The notes under the pieces were generated by a model. That model was given only the letters and a program-made list of their open reading frames with translations. It had not been told where the DNA came from and did no database searches. Source: Alphaproteobacteria bacterium (GTDB taxonomy: Bacteria; Pseudomonadota; Alphaproteobacteria; Rhodobacterales; Rhodobacteraceae). Taken from it: a stretch of 5,615 nt of DNA. The stretch's first letter is position 1. Each line of letters starts with the position of its first letter. The position numbers and the translations under genes are program-made. The stretch spans positions 1 to 5,615 of the forward strand of contig JAJRUE010000082.1 in the NCBI GenBank assembly GCA_024277955.1. The letters are read 5' to 3'. Shown here piece by piece: positions 1 through 5,090 of this stretch.

Positions 1-1
1 A

Positions 2-325
2 AAGCTGGTGATCCGCGACGCCGGGCTGGACGACGTGGTGGTCGAGCTGCTCAAGCTGGACCTGCTGCGCCGCATGCCTTCGGCGCCGCTTGCCCCGGGG
101 ACGGAACTGTGCCTGGTCGCAGTGAACGATGACGGGCTGGATCTGGTCTGGCTGGACACGCTGAGCGAAGCGCCGCAAAAGCCGATGGTTGCCGCGCGCG
201 AATTGTATGATGCGATCGCCGAAAACCCCGACGCCTGGACGCCGCTGCGCGATGCGCTGACCGATGGCGGTTTCGTCGACATGCAAAAGCTTTACCTGGG
301 CCAGGGCCGCAGCGCGGCTGAATGA
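2..325 (+). CDS. C-terminal part of an unrecognised protein (5' end off the window)
   Basis: An open frame enters from the left edge (codons in phase from base 2) and ends at TGA 323-325, giving about 107 visible residues. A GTG at base 8 could be a start, but no upstream sequence is available to judge it, so I treat the gene as partial. The protein looks soluble and acidic: an amphipathic leucine-rich helix (VVELLKLDLLRR), a short hydrophobic strand (ELCLVAVNDDGLDLVWL), then helical segments ending in a polar tail (LGQGRSAAE). I see no signal peptide, membrane helix or catalytic motif and do not recognise the family. Codon use matches the neighbours, and a strong intrinsic terminator 27 nt downstream supports its being a real, expressed gene at the end of a transcription unit. 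It converges on the ureohydrolase gene. Function unknown. Confidence 0.72.
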   Translation, partial: KLVIRDAGLDDVVVELLKLDLLRRMPSAPLAPGTELCLVAVNDDGLDLVWLDTLSEAPQKPMVAARELYDAIAENPDAWTPLRDALTDGGFVDMQKLYLGQGRSAAE

Positions 326-327
326 GC

Positions 328-341
328 GGCCAGGCCTGGCC
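328..341. repeat. 14-bp perfect palindrome just after the first gene
   Basis: GGCCAGGCCTGGCC is a perfect palindrome that begins 2 nt after the TGA of the upstream gene. In RNA it could fold as a 5-bp stem with a GGCC loop, but no T tract follows directly. It probably acts, if at all, as an accessory hairpin in front of the terminator at 353-374. A chance origin in GC-rich DNA is also possible. Confidence 0.45.
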
Positions 342-352
342 GACGTGCCGGG

Positions 353-374
353 CGGCGACCGCGCCGATTTTTTT
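353..374 (+). terminator. Intrinsic (Rho-independent) terminator of the first gene
   Basis: CGGCG (353-357) pairs with CGCCG (362-366) around a 4-nt ACCG loop, followed by A and then seven Ts (368-374). This is a canonical GC stem plus U tract for plus-strand transcripts. On the other strand the T tract becomes an A run ahead of the stem, so it should not act as a standard terminator for the convergent gene. The last T (374) is also the complement of the final base of the ureohydrolase stop codon, so the two transcription units abut with no spare sequence. Confidence 0.75.
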
Positions 375-1330
375 CAGCCCTTGCGGGCGTGGAAAATGAA
401 CCCCAGCGTATTCAGCAGCAACTGCGCGGCCAGGATGGCGGTCGAGCCGGACGGATCGTAGTCGGGCGCGACCTCGACCAGGTCAAGGCCAACGATTTCG
501 TGGGTGCGCGCCACCCCCTGCATCAGTTCGAGCACTTCGTAATACAGAAACCCGCCGTGGCTCGGGGTGCCGGTGCCGGGCGCGATCGAAGGGCAGAACG
601 CGTCGATGTCGATGGTGACATACAGGCGCGCGCCCGGCGGAATGCGCCCGAGAACCGCCTCGGTGCCAAGGCTGCGCACCTGGCGCACCGACAGGATGTC
701 CGACCCCATGCGGCGTGCGGCCTCGTAGCCTTCGCGGGCGGTCGAAGACACGTTACGGATACCCAGCTGGGTCAGGCCGGTGACATGGGGCTGTTCCGCC
801 GCCCGCCGCATCGGGTTGCCGTGCCCCATGCGCACGCCGTGGCGTTCGTCGACAAAGTCCAGATGGGCATCGATCTGCAGGACATGGATGTCGCCGCGTC
901 CCCGAAAGGCCTTGACGCAGGGGATGTTGATCGAGTGATCGCCCCCGATCACCACCGGCAGGGCGCCGGCATCCAGGATCGCGCGCACTCCGGTTTCGAT
1001 ATTGGCGTGGCTTTTCACGGTGTCGGTGTGCACGATGTCGGCGTCGCCAATGTCGACGATGGTGACTTCGGGGCCAAGGTAGGTGGCGTCGTCCTCGTGG
1101 TCGTAAGCCCCTGCGTGACCAAAGGAAAACAGCGTCGAGGCTTCGCGCACCGCGCGCGGGCCAAAGCGCGCGCCGGGGCGGAACTGGGTGCCAAAGTCAT
1201 AGGGCGCCCCGAGAATCGCCGCATCGGCCCGGATTGCCGACCAATCCTGCACATAGGGTTTCTTGGCAAAGGTCGATATGCCGACGAAGGGCAGGTTCAG
1301 CCGCCCGGTTTCGTATCCGTGGTCCGCCAT
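374..1330 (-). CDS. speB: Agmatinase-type ureohydrolase (arginase/agmatinase family)
   Basis: This 318-residue enzyme should hydrolyse a guanidino compound to urea plus an amine using a binuclear Mn2+ centre in the cytoplasm. Agmatine to putrescine is the default guess; guanidinobutyrate, guanidinopropionate or arginine are alternatives. The family hallmarks are in order: RPGARFGPRAVREAS (51-65), GGDHS (129-133, ligand H132), DAHLD (154-158, ligands D154, H156, D158), TIDID (239-243, ligands D241, D243) leading into PGTGTP (251-256), and GLDLVEVAP (281-289, E286 at the usual guanidino-binding position). Residues 239-260 fit the ureohydrolase signature [ST]-[LIVMFY]-D-[LIVM]-D-x(3)-[PAQ]-x(3)-P-[GSA]-x(7)-G. 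The Asp usual in DIDxxDP is Cys246 here. I chose the ATG at 1330 because AAAGG lies 9 nt upstream; an in-frame ATG at 1417 would add 29 residues outside the conserved fold. It is transcribed divergently from the TehA-like gene. The family is certain; the substrate and the symbol are tentative. Confidence 0.9.
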   Translation of the reverse strand: MADHGYETGRLNLPFVGISTFAKKPYVQDWSAIRADAAILGAPYDFGTQFRPGARFGPRAVREASTLFSFGHAGAYDHEDDATYLGPEVTIVDIGDADIVHTDTVKSHANIETGVRAILDAGALPVVIGGDHSINIPCVKAFRGRGDIHVLQIDAHLDFVDERHGVRMGHGNPMRRAAEQPHVTGLTQLGIRNVSSTAREGYEAARRMGSDILSVRQVRSLGTEAVLGRIPPGARLYVTIDIDAFCPSIAPGTGTPSHGGFLYYEVLELMQGVARTHEIVGLDLVEVAPDYDPSGSTAILAAQLLLNTLGFIFHARKG

Positions 1331-1331
1331 G

Positions 1332-1384
1332 CGGTTTCGCCTTTCGGTCTGGGGTGCCTTTAGGTCCACCCGAGGGTGAAACCG
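1332..1384 (-). promoter_or_regulatory. Leader inverted repeat that could mask the ureohydrolase ribosome binding site
   Basis: Read on the minus strand, CGGTTTCACC (complement of 1384-1375) can pair with GGCGAAACCG (complement of 1341-1332): nine of ten pairs with one A-C mismatch. The 3' arm contains the GG of the AAAGG Shine-Dalgarno and lies 1 nt before the ATG. Nested inside is a second stem, GGGTG/CACCC (complement of 1371-1367 and 1356-1352), with a 10-nt loop. Together they could hold the translation start in a closed state, or the repeat could be a DNA operator. It resembles no riboswitch I know; in particular I do not see the ACGR loops of guanidine-II. No transcription start is known, so the RNA role is inference. 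Confidence 0.4.
1340..1345 (-). promoter_or_regulatory. Ribosome binding site fixing the ureohydrolase start
   Basis: The minus strand reads GAAAGG here, with 9 nt between it and the ATG at 1330. This supports the 318-residue start over the upstream in-frame ATG at 1417. Its last two bases fall within the 3' arm of the leader inverted repeat. Confidence 0.65.
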
Positions 1385-1393
1385 AATTGCCGT

Positions 1394-1440
1394 TTGCGCA
1401 AGAGGGGTGATTGACATGGCGGGTTTTTACTAGGCTTGCG
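1394..1440. promoter_or_regulatory. Candidate promoter region and TTGCG repeats in the divergent spacer
   Basis: The spacer has a consensus -35 hexamer TTGACA (1411-1416) for the plus strand. At 17 nt spacing the -10 would be GCTTGC (1434-1439), a poor match, so the promoter call is weak. An 8-bp palindrome TTGCGCAA (1394-1401) and a related TTGCGAAA starting at 1436 lie 42 bp apart, about four helical turns, and flank the TTGACA. They could be regulator half-sites for the divergent pair, but short repeats like these also arise by chance. I could not settle on a minus-strand promoter for the ureohydrolase gene. Confidence 0.3.
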
Positions 1441-1465
1441 AAAACGAGAAAAACAACAGGTTCCC

Positions 1466-1472
1466 AGGGAGG
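1466..1472 (+). promoter_or_regulatory. Strong Shine-Dalgarno fixing a GTG start for the TehA-like gene
   Basis: AGGGAGG is separated by 8 nt (an ACACACAC stretch) from the GTG at 1481. It is the best ribosome binding site in the window. It favours GTG 1481 over the TTG at 1436, which has no comparable site and would add a polar 15-residue leader in front of the first membrane helix. Confidence 0.8.
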
Positions 1473-1480
1473 ACACACAC

Positions 1481-2443
1481 GTGCTATTGGAAACGCCCTT
1501 GTGGCGACAAACGCCGCCGGCCATTTTTCCGGTTTGCCTCGGCTTCATGTCGCTGGCGCTCGGCTGGCGGAACGCGGCAAATCTGTTGCCGTGGCTGTCC
1601 GAAGACGTCGGCAACATCATGCTGGCGCTGTCCACCGCGTTCTTTCTGTGGTTCCTGATGTTCTACCTGGCCAAGGTCGCGGCCCGCCCGATGGTGGTGC
1701 TGGAAGACATGCGCACCCCGCCCGCGCGCGCCGGCATGGCGGCGGCGGCGATGGCGATGATGGTGCTGGCGGCGGCGCTCTTGCCGCTGAACATCCGGGT
1801 GCCGCCGGTCTGGTGGCTGGGGGTGTTCATGCAGGTGTTCGCCAGCGTCGTGGTGCTTTACGCGATCTGGAAGGATCCTCCGGGCAAGCGGCATTTCTCG
1901 ACCTTTCAATACCTGACCTTCGTGGGGCCGGTGGTCGGCCCGATCGCCGGGGTCCAGCTGGGCTATGTGCGCGAGAGCATCTGGCTGATCAGCGCCGCGC
2001 TTGTCGCCTATGTGATCGTCACCATCGGGATATTCTGGAACCTCAAGCGCGACCCGATCCCGGAAAAGCTGCGCCCGTCGGTGATGATCTTTCTCGCACC
2101 GATCAGCCTGTTTGCGCTGGGCTACGGGGCGCTGGGCTGGGATTTTTCGTTTCACGTGTTCTACTACCTGGGTGACGCGGTGATGGTGATCCTGATCGCG
2201 ATGATGCCCTGGATGATGAAGGGCGGGTTTTCTCCGGTCTGGGCGTCTTTCACCTTTCCGATCGCGGCCTACCTGAACGTGCAGATCCTGGCGCTTGCGA
2301 TGGGCCACGGCCTGCCGGCGCTGATCGGCGTCTATGCCGGGCTGATCATCGGCACGCCGCTGATCCTGTGGATCGCCTACCGGTCGATCATGACCTGGGT
2401 GACCGGAGACCTGTCGCGCCAGTCGCACGCGGCGGTGGCCTGA
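1481..2443 (+). CDS. TehA/SLAC1-type (TDT family) integral membrane anion channel or transporter
   Basis: The 320-residue protein is almost entirely hydrophobic, with about ten predicted membrane helices (roughly 11-30, 45-66, 84-102, 108-130, 142-162, 166-187, 198-218, 224-244, 252-274 and 277-302). Ten helices is the TehA/SLAC1 architecture of five helical hairpins around a central pore. Supporting details are the N-terminal TPPAIFPVCLGFMSLALGWR, the mid-protein FVGPVVGPIAGVQLGY, and the late ASFTFPIAAYLNVQIL. Phe257 or Phe259 lies where the family has its pore-gating Phe, but I could not align this properly. Known members carry anions or dicarboxylates (malate, chloride, nitrate) or confer tellurite resistance when overexpressed; the substrate here is unknown. 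The GTG start is set by AGGGAGG at 1466-1472. The gene is divergent from the ureohydrolase gene and lies 60 nt ahead of zapE on the same strand with no obvious terminator between, so the two may be co-transcribed. Confidence 0.82.
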   Translation: MLLETPLWRQTPPAIFPVCLGFMSLALGWRNAANLLPWLSEDVGNIMLALSTAFFLWFLMFYLAKVAARPMVVLEDMRTPPARAGMAAAAMAMMVLAAALLPLNIRVPPVWWLGVFMQVFASVVVLYAIWKDPPGKRHFSTFQYLTFVGPVVGPIAGVQLGYVRESIWLISAALVAYVIVTIGIFWNLKRDPIPEKLRPSVMIFLAPISLFALGYGALGWDFSFHVFYYLGDAVMVILIAMMPWMMKGGFSPVWASFTFPIAAYLNVQILALAMGHGLPALIGVYAGLIIGTPLILWIAYRSIMTWVTGDLSRQSHAAVA

Positions 2444-2503
2444 ACCGGCGGGCGGCGCATAGTTCATCTTTCCTTATCCCGGCGCTGCGACTAATTGGGG
2501 GTC

Positions 2504-3595
2504 ATGGCAGGCAAGGTTCAGCGCGCGTATGAGGCAGGCGTTGCGGAGGGGCGGATCACGCCCGACGCGGCGCAGCTGGGCGTTCTGCCGATCCTGGACG
2601 ATATCGCCGCCCGGCTGGAAGCGCCCCAGCGCAAGGGGCTGATCGGCCTGTTTTCGCGTGAAGACACCACCTGCCGCGGCCTGTATCTCTGGGGCGGCGT
2701 CGGGCGCGGCAAGTCGATGTTGATGGACCTGTTCGTCGAGGCGGTCGATGCCCCGTGCCGCCGGGTGCACTTTCATGCCTTCATGCAGGAAATTCATGCC
2801 GGGATGCATGCGGCGCGCGGCGCCGGGGCGGCGGATGCGCTCAGGCCGGTGGTGGCGGGGGTCGCCAAGGGCATACGGGCGCTGGCCTTTGACGAGATGC
2901 AGATATCCGATATCGCCGACGCCATGATCGTCGGGCGGCTGTTCGAAATGCTGTTCGATGCCGGCGTGATGGTGGTTGCCACATCGAACCGGCCGCCGGG
3001 CGATCTGTACAAGGACGGGCTGAACCGGGGGCTGTTCCTGCCGTTCATCGACATGCTGCAGGACCGGATGGTGGTGCACGAACTGGCTTCGGACACCGAC
3101 TATCGGCAGGATCGGATCGCCGGGGATCAGGTCTATTTCACCCCGGCGGACGCGGCGGCGCGGTCCGCGATCGACGCGATCTGGGCGCGGTTGACCGGGG
3201 GCGAGGAACATCCCCTGGTACTGGCGGTCCAGGGGCGCGAACTGGTGCTGAAGCGGTTTCACAACGGCGTCGCGCGGGCGGCCTTTTGGGAGGTCTGCGG
3301 CCGCGCGCTGGGCCCGGCGGACTACCTGGCGCTGGCCGGGGCGCTGCGGCTGCTGATCCTGGAAGAGGTGCCCCGGCTGGGGCGCGCGAACTACAACGAG
3401 GCGCGCCGCTTCGTGACCCTGGTGGACACGCTTTACGAGGCGCGCGCGCGGCTGGTGATCAGCGCCGCGGATGTGCCCGAGCGGCTGTATCTGGAAGGCG
3501 ACGGATCGTTCGAGTTCGCGCGCACCGCCAGCCGCTTGCGCGAAATGCAGGCGGCGGATTGGGGCAAGGGCCAGGCGTTTGATCCTGCGGTGTGA
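2504..3595 (+). CDS. zapE: ZapE-type cell division/stress ATPase (AFG1-like family)
   Basis: This 363-residue P-loop ATPase belongs to the AFG1/LACE1/ZapE family. In E. coli, ZapE associates with the divisome and modulates FtsZ assembly under stress; mitochondrial homologues act in protein quality control. Visible motifs: Walker A GGVGRGKS (64-71), HFHAFMQEIH (89-98), Walker B ALAFDEMQISDIADAMI (126-142), sensor-1 VATSNRPPGDLYKDGLNR (158-175), LFLPFIDML (177-185), and the family-specific C-terminal part FWEVCGRALGPADYLALA (261-278), NYNEARRFVTLVDTLYE (296-312) and SFEFARTASRLREMQ (335-349). It has no signal peptide or membrane segment and is full length for the family. I chose ATG 2504, where the protein begins MAGKVQRAYEAGV; a TTG at 2495 would add three residues. 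GGGGG at 2497-2501 is unusually close to the ATG, so the start is not firm. The gene follows the TehA-like gene by 60 nt and converges on folC. Confidence 0.93.
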   Translation: MAGKVQRAYEAGVAEGRITPDAAQLGVLPILDDIAARLEAPQRKGLIGLFSREDTTCRGLYLWGGVGRGKSMLMDLFVEAVDAPCRRVHFHAFMQEIHAGMHAARGAGAADALRPVVAGVAKGIRALAFDEMQISDIADAMIVGRLFEMLFDAGVMVVATSNRPPGDLYKDGLNRGLFLPFIDMLQDRMVVHELASDTDYRQDRIAGDQVYFTPADAAARSAIDAIWARLTGGEEHPLVLAVQGRELVLKRFHNGVARAAFWEVCGRALGPADYLALAGALRLLILEEVPRLGRANYNEARRFVTLVDTLYEARARLVISAADVPERLYLEGDGSFEFARTASRLREMQAADWGKGQAFDPAV

Positions 3596-3815
3596 TGGCG
3601 CGGGATGCGCCGGGGGTTGGTCGGCTTGAGACCCTGAAAAACCGGGGACAGGCGGAAGGGGATTGTTTTGGGGGCTGTCTGCCCCCTCTGGGCGCTTTGC
3701 GCCCATTCACCCCCGAGGATATTTTGAAAAAGAAGAAGATGGTCTGGGTGCCTGGGGCAGGCGGGCAATGTGTGTGCCGTCGGCATTTTCGGGCATTGGT
3801 TCGCTGGATTGCGAG
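3596..3815. other. Convergent intergenic gap between zapE and folC
   Basis: These 220 nt separate the stops of two converging genes. The middle (3670-3742) is the double-hairpin element listed separately. The rest shows no convincing gene. Near its right end, TGCCGTCGGCA (3775-3785) is a small perfect inverted repeat followed by TTTT (3786-3789), which could be a very weak plus-strand stop signal. A frame of 86 codons beginning at 3592 runs through the gap, but it crosses the hairpins and has no ribosome binding site, so I regard it as noise. Confidence 0.7.
3670..3742 (+). repeat. Rhodobacteraceae-type intergenic double-hairpin element, probable terminator
   Basis: Hairpin 1 is GGGGGC (3670-3675), a TGTCT loop and GCCCCC (3681-3686). 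Hairpin 2 is GGGCGC (3690-3695), a TTT loop and GCGCCC (3699-3704). CCCCC (3710-3714) follows, then GAGGATATTTT and an A/G-rich tail GAAAAAGAAGAAGATGG ending near 3742. The last CCCCC could also pair with the first GGGGG, giving an alternative fold that encloses hairpin 2. From memory, near-identical blocks (GGGGGCTCTGCCCCC, a GC hairpin, CACCCCCGAG.ATATTT, AGAAGAAG) occur repeatedly after genes in Rhodobacteraceae genomes; this was not checked here. Its place between converging stops fits transcription termination or 3'-end protection in both directions, although no long T tract follows directly. Confidence 0.65.
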
Positions 3816-5090
3816 CTATGCGTTTTCGCGCAGAACGTGGCCGGCCAGGTAGAGCGAGCCGCAGATCAGGATGCGGGCGTCGGGCTGGGTGGTGCGGATG
3901 GCCGCGATGGCGTCGGACACCGAGGCGGCGAGCCGGGCGTCGAAGCCTGCGCCGGCGGCGGCCTTGCGGGTGTCTTCGGCCGGAAGGGTGGCGGCTTCGC
4001 CGGGGATCGAGACAGCGTGCAGCGTGTCGGACACCGCGCGCAGAGGGCGCAGGTAGCCGGACACGTCCTTGGTTTTCAGCATCCCGCAGACCAGATGGGT
4101 CGGGCGCGGCGGCAGGCGGGACAGCGCTTCGGCCAGGGCGGCGCCGGCGGCGGCGTTGTGACCGCCGTCGAGCCAAAGTTCGGCGCTGCCGGCAAGCTGC
4201 ACCAGCGGGCCGCTGCGCAGGCGCTGCAGCCTCGCCGGCCAATGGGCGCGGGTGACGGCGGCCTCGCAGGCGGTTTCGTCAAGGCCCAGGCGGCGCAGCG
4301 CGGCGATGGCGGCACCGGCGTTGTGCACCTGGTGGGCGCCGATCAGGTTGGGCATCGGCAGGTCCAGCAGCCCGGTTTCGTCCTGGTAGACCAGGCGTCC
4401 GCGTTCTTCCCAGACATGCCAGTGCTGGCCGTGCACCAGCAGCGGAGAGGCGAGGCGGGCGGCGCGGGCTTCGATCACCTCGAGCGCTTCGTCGGGCTGC
4501 GGGCCGACCACGCAGGTCACGCCGTGTTTCAGGATGCCGGCCTTTTCGCCGGCGATCTCGCCCAGCGTGTCGTCCAGGAACTGCTGGTGGTCGATCGACA
4601 CCGGGGTGATAACCGTGAGCGCCGGGCGGTCGATCACGTTGGTGGCGTCGAACTGCCCGCCAAGCCCCACCTCGAGCAGCAGCCAGTCGGCGGGGCTGCG
4701 CGAAAAGGCCAGGAGCGCGGCGATGGTGGTGACCTCGAAATAGGTGATCGGGGTGTCGCCGTTGGCCTTTTCGACCTCGTCCAGGGTGGCGCTCAGGGCG
4801 TCTTCGCTGATCAATGTGCCGGCCAGGCGGATGCGTTCGTGGAACCGCGCCAGATGCGGCGAGGTATAGGCGTGGACCTTTTGGCCGGCGGCTTCCAGCC
4901 CGGCGCGCATCATCGCCTGGGTCGAGCCCTTGCCATTGGTGCCGGCGATATGGATCACCGGCGGCAGCGCGCGTTCCGGGTGGCCTAGGCGCGCCATCAG
5001 GGCCCACATCCGGTCCAGGGTCAGGTCGATGATCTTCGGGTGCAGCGCCATCATCCTTTCAAGGATGATGTCGGAACGCGGCGGCGTCAC
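3816..5090 (-). CDS. folC: Bifunctional folylpolyglutamate / dihydrofolate synthase
   Basis: The 424-residue cytoplasmic ligase adds glutamate to dihydropteroate to make dihydrofolate, and in most bacteria also extends the polyglutamate tail of reduced folates. Mur-ligase-type motifs are in order: ATP P-loop HIAGTNGKGST (47-57), TSPHL (76-80), TYFEVTTIAAL (116-126), EVGLGGQFDATNVI (140-153), SIDHQQFLDDTLGEIAGEKAGI (165-186, with K183 at the usual carbamylated-lysine position), WPARLQ (284-289), LDGGHN (307-312) and GSLYLAG (411-417). Length is normal. Gln146 replaces the Arg usual in GGR(L/F)DATN, and LDGGHN replaces LDGAHN; both look tolerable. The start is GTG at 5090, whose first four bases (GTGA) contain the accD stop TGA, so translation is probably coupled to accD. 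No good Shine-Dalgarno precedes it. ATGs at codons 13-14 are an alternative, but the upstream residues PRSDIILERMMALHP look like the normal N terminus. Confidence 0.95.
   Translation of the reverse strand: MTPPRSDIILERMMALHPKIIDLTLDRMWALMARLGHPERALPPVIHIAGTNGKGSTQAMMRAGLEAAGQKVHAYTSPHLARFHERIRLAGTLISEDALSATLDEVEKANGDTPITYFEVTTIAALLAFSRSPADWLLLEVGLGGQFDATNVIDRPALTVITPVSIDHQQFLDDTLGEIAGEKAGILKHGVTCVVGPQPDEALEVIEARAARLASPLLVHGQHWHVWEERGRLVYQDETGLLDLPMPNLIGAHQVHNAGAAIAALRRLGLDETACEAAVTRAHWPARLQRLRSGPLVQLAGSAELWLDGGHNAAAGAALAEALSRLPPRPTHLVCGMLKTKDVSGYLRPLRAVSDTLHAVSIPGEAATLPAEDTRKAAAGAGFDARLAASVSDAIAAIRTTQPDARILICGSLYLAGHVLRENA
5049..5070 (-). repeat. Perfect 10-bp inverted repeat in the first codons of folC
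   Basis: CATCATCCTT (5049-5058), a TC centre and AAGGATGATG (5061-5070) form a perfect inverted repeat. In folC mRNA it folds as a 9-bp stem closed by a UGAA loop, covering codons 7-14 (DIILERMM). The stem pairs the ATGATG of codons 13-14 and the AAGG before it, so it would hide that possible internal start and sit about 20 nt inside the message from the GTG. The encoded residues look conserved in the family, so the repeat may be a by-product of the protein sequence. Confidence 0.6.

Noticed and set aside
389..1363. 324-codon plus-strand frame opposite the ureohydrolase gene
   Set aside because: It lies wholly antisense to a gene with clear family motifs. Its translation is rich in Gly, Ala, Val, Asp and Arg with no recognisable domain, as expected from GC-rich codon bias.
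1331..1417. N-terminal 29-residue extension of the ureohydrolase from the ATG at 1417
   Set aside because: The extension would lie in the divergent control region and lacks a good ribosome binding site, whereas ATG 1330 has AAAGG at 9 nt and begins close to the conserved fold.
1738..1776. GGCGGCGGCGATGGCGATGATGG low-complexity tract in the TehA-like gene
   Set aside because: It simply encodes the Ala/Met-rich third membrane helix with GC-rich codons and shows no exact tandem unit suggestive of phase variation.
1484..2467. 327-codon minus-strand frame opposite the TehA-like gene
   Set aside because: The translation is mostly Arg, His, Gln, Pro and Asp with low complexity, the usual mirror of a hydrophobic membrane protein.
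2902..2914. Two GATATC palindromes separated by one base in zapE
   Set aside because: They encode the conserved ISDIAD segment after Walker B, so the pattern is explained by the protein sequence.
2474..3706. 410-codon minus-strand frame opposite zapE
   Set aside because: It covers zapE, which has intact Walker motifs, and also runs through the hairpin element. No domain or ribosome binding site is apparent.
3592..3852. 86-codon plus-strand frame across the zapE-folC gap
   Set aside because: Its ATG overlaps the zapE stop, there is no ribosome binding site in its favour, and it reads through both hairpins of the repeat element.
3663..4988. 441-codon plus-strand frame opposite folC
   Set aside because: It is longer than folC but is Gly/Ala/Gln/Asp-rich antisense sequence that starts inside the hairpin element. 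folC has every expected motif in order.
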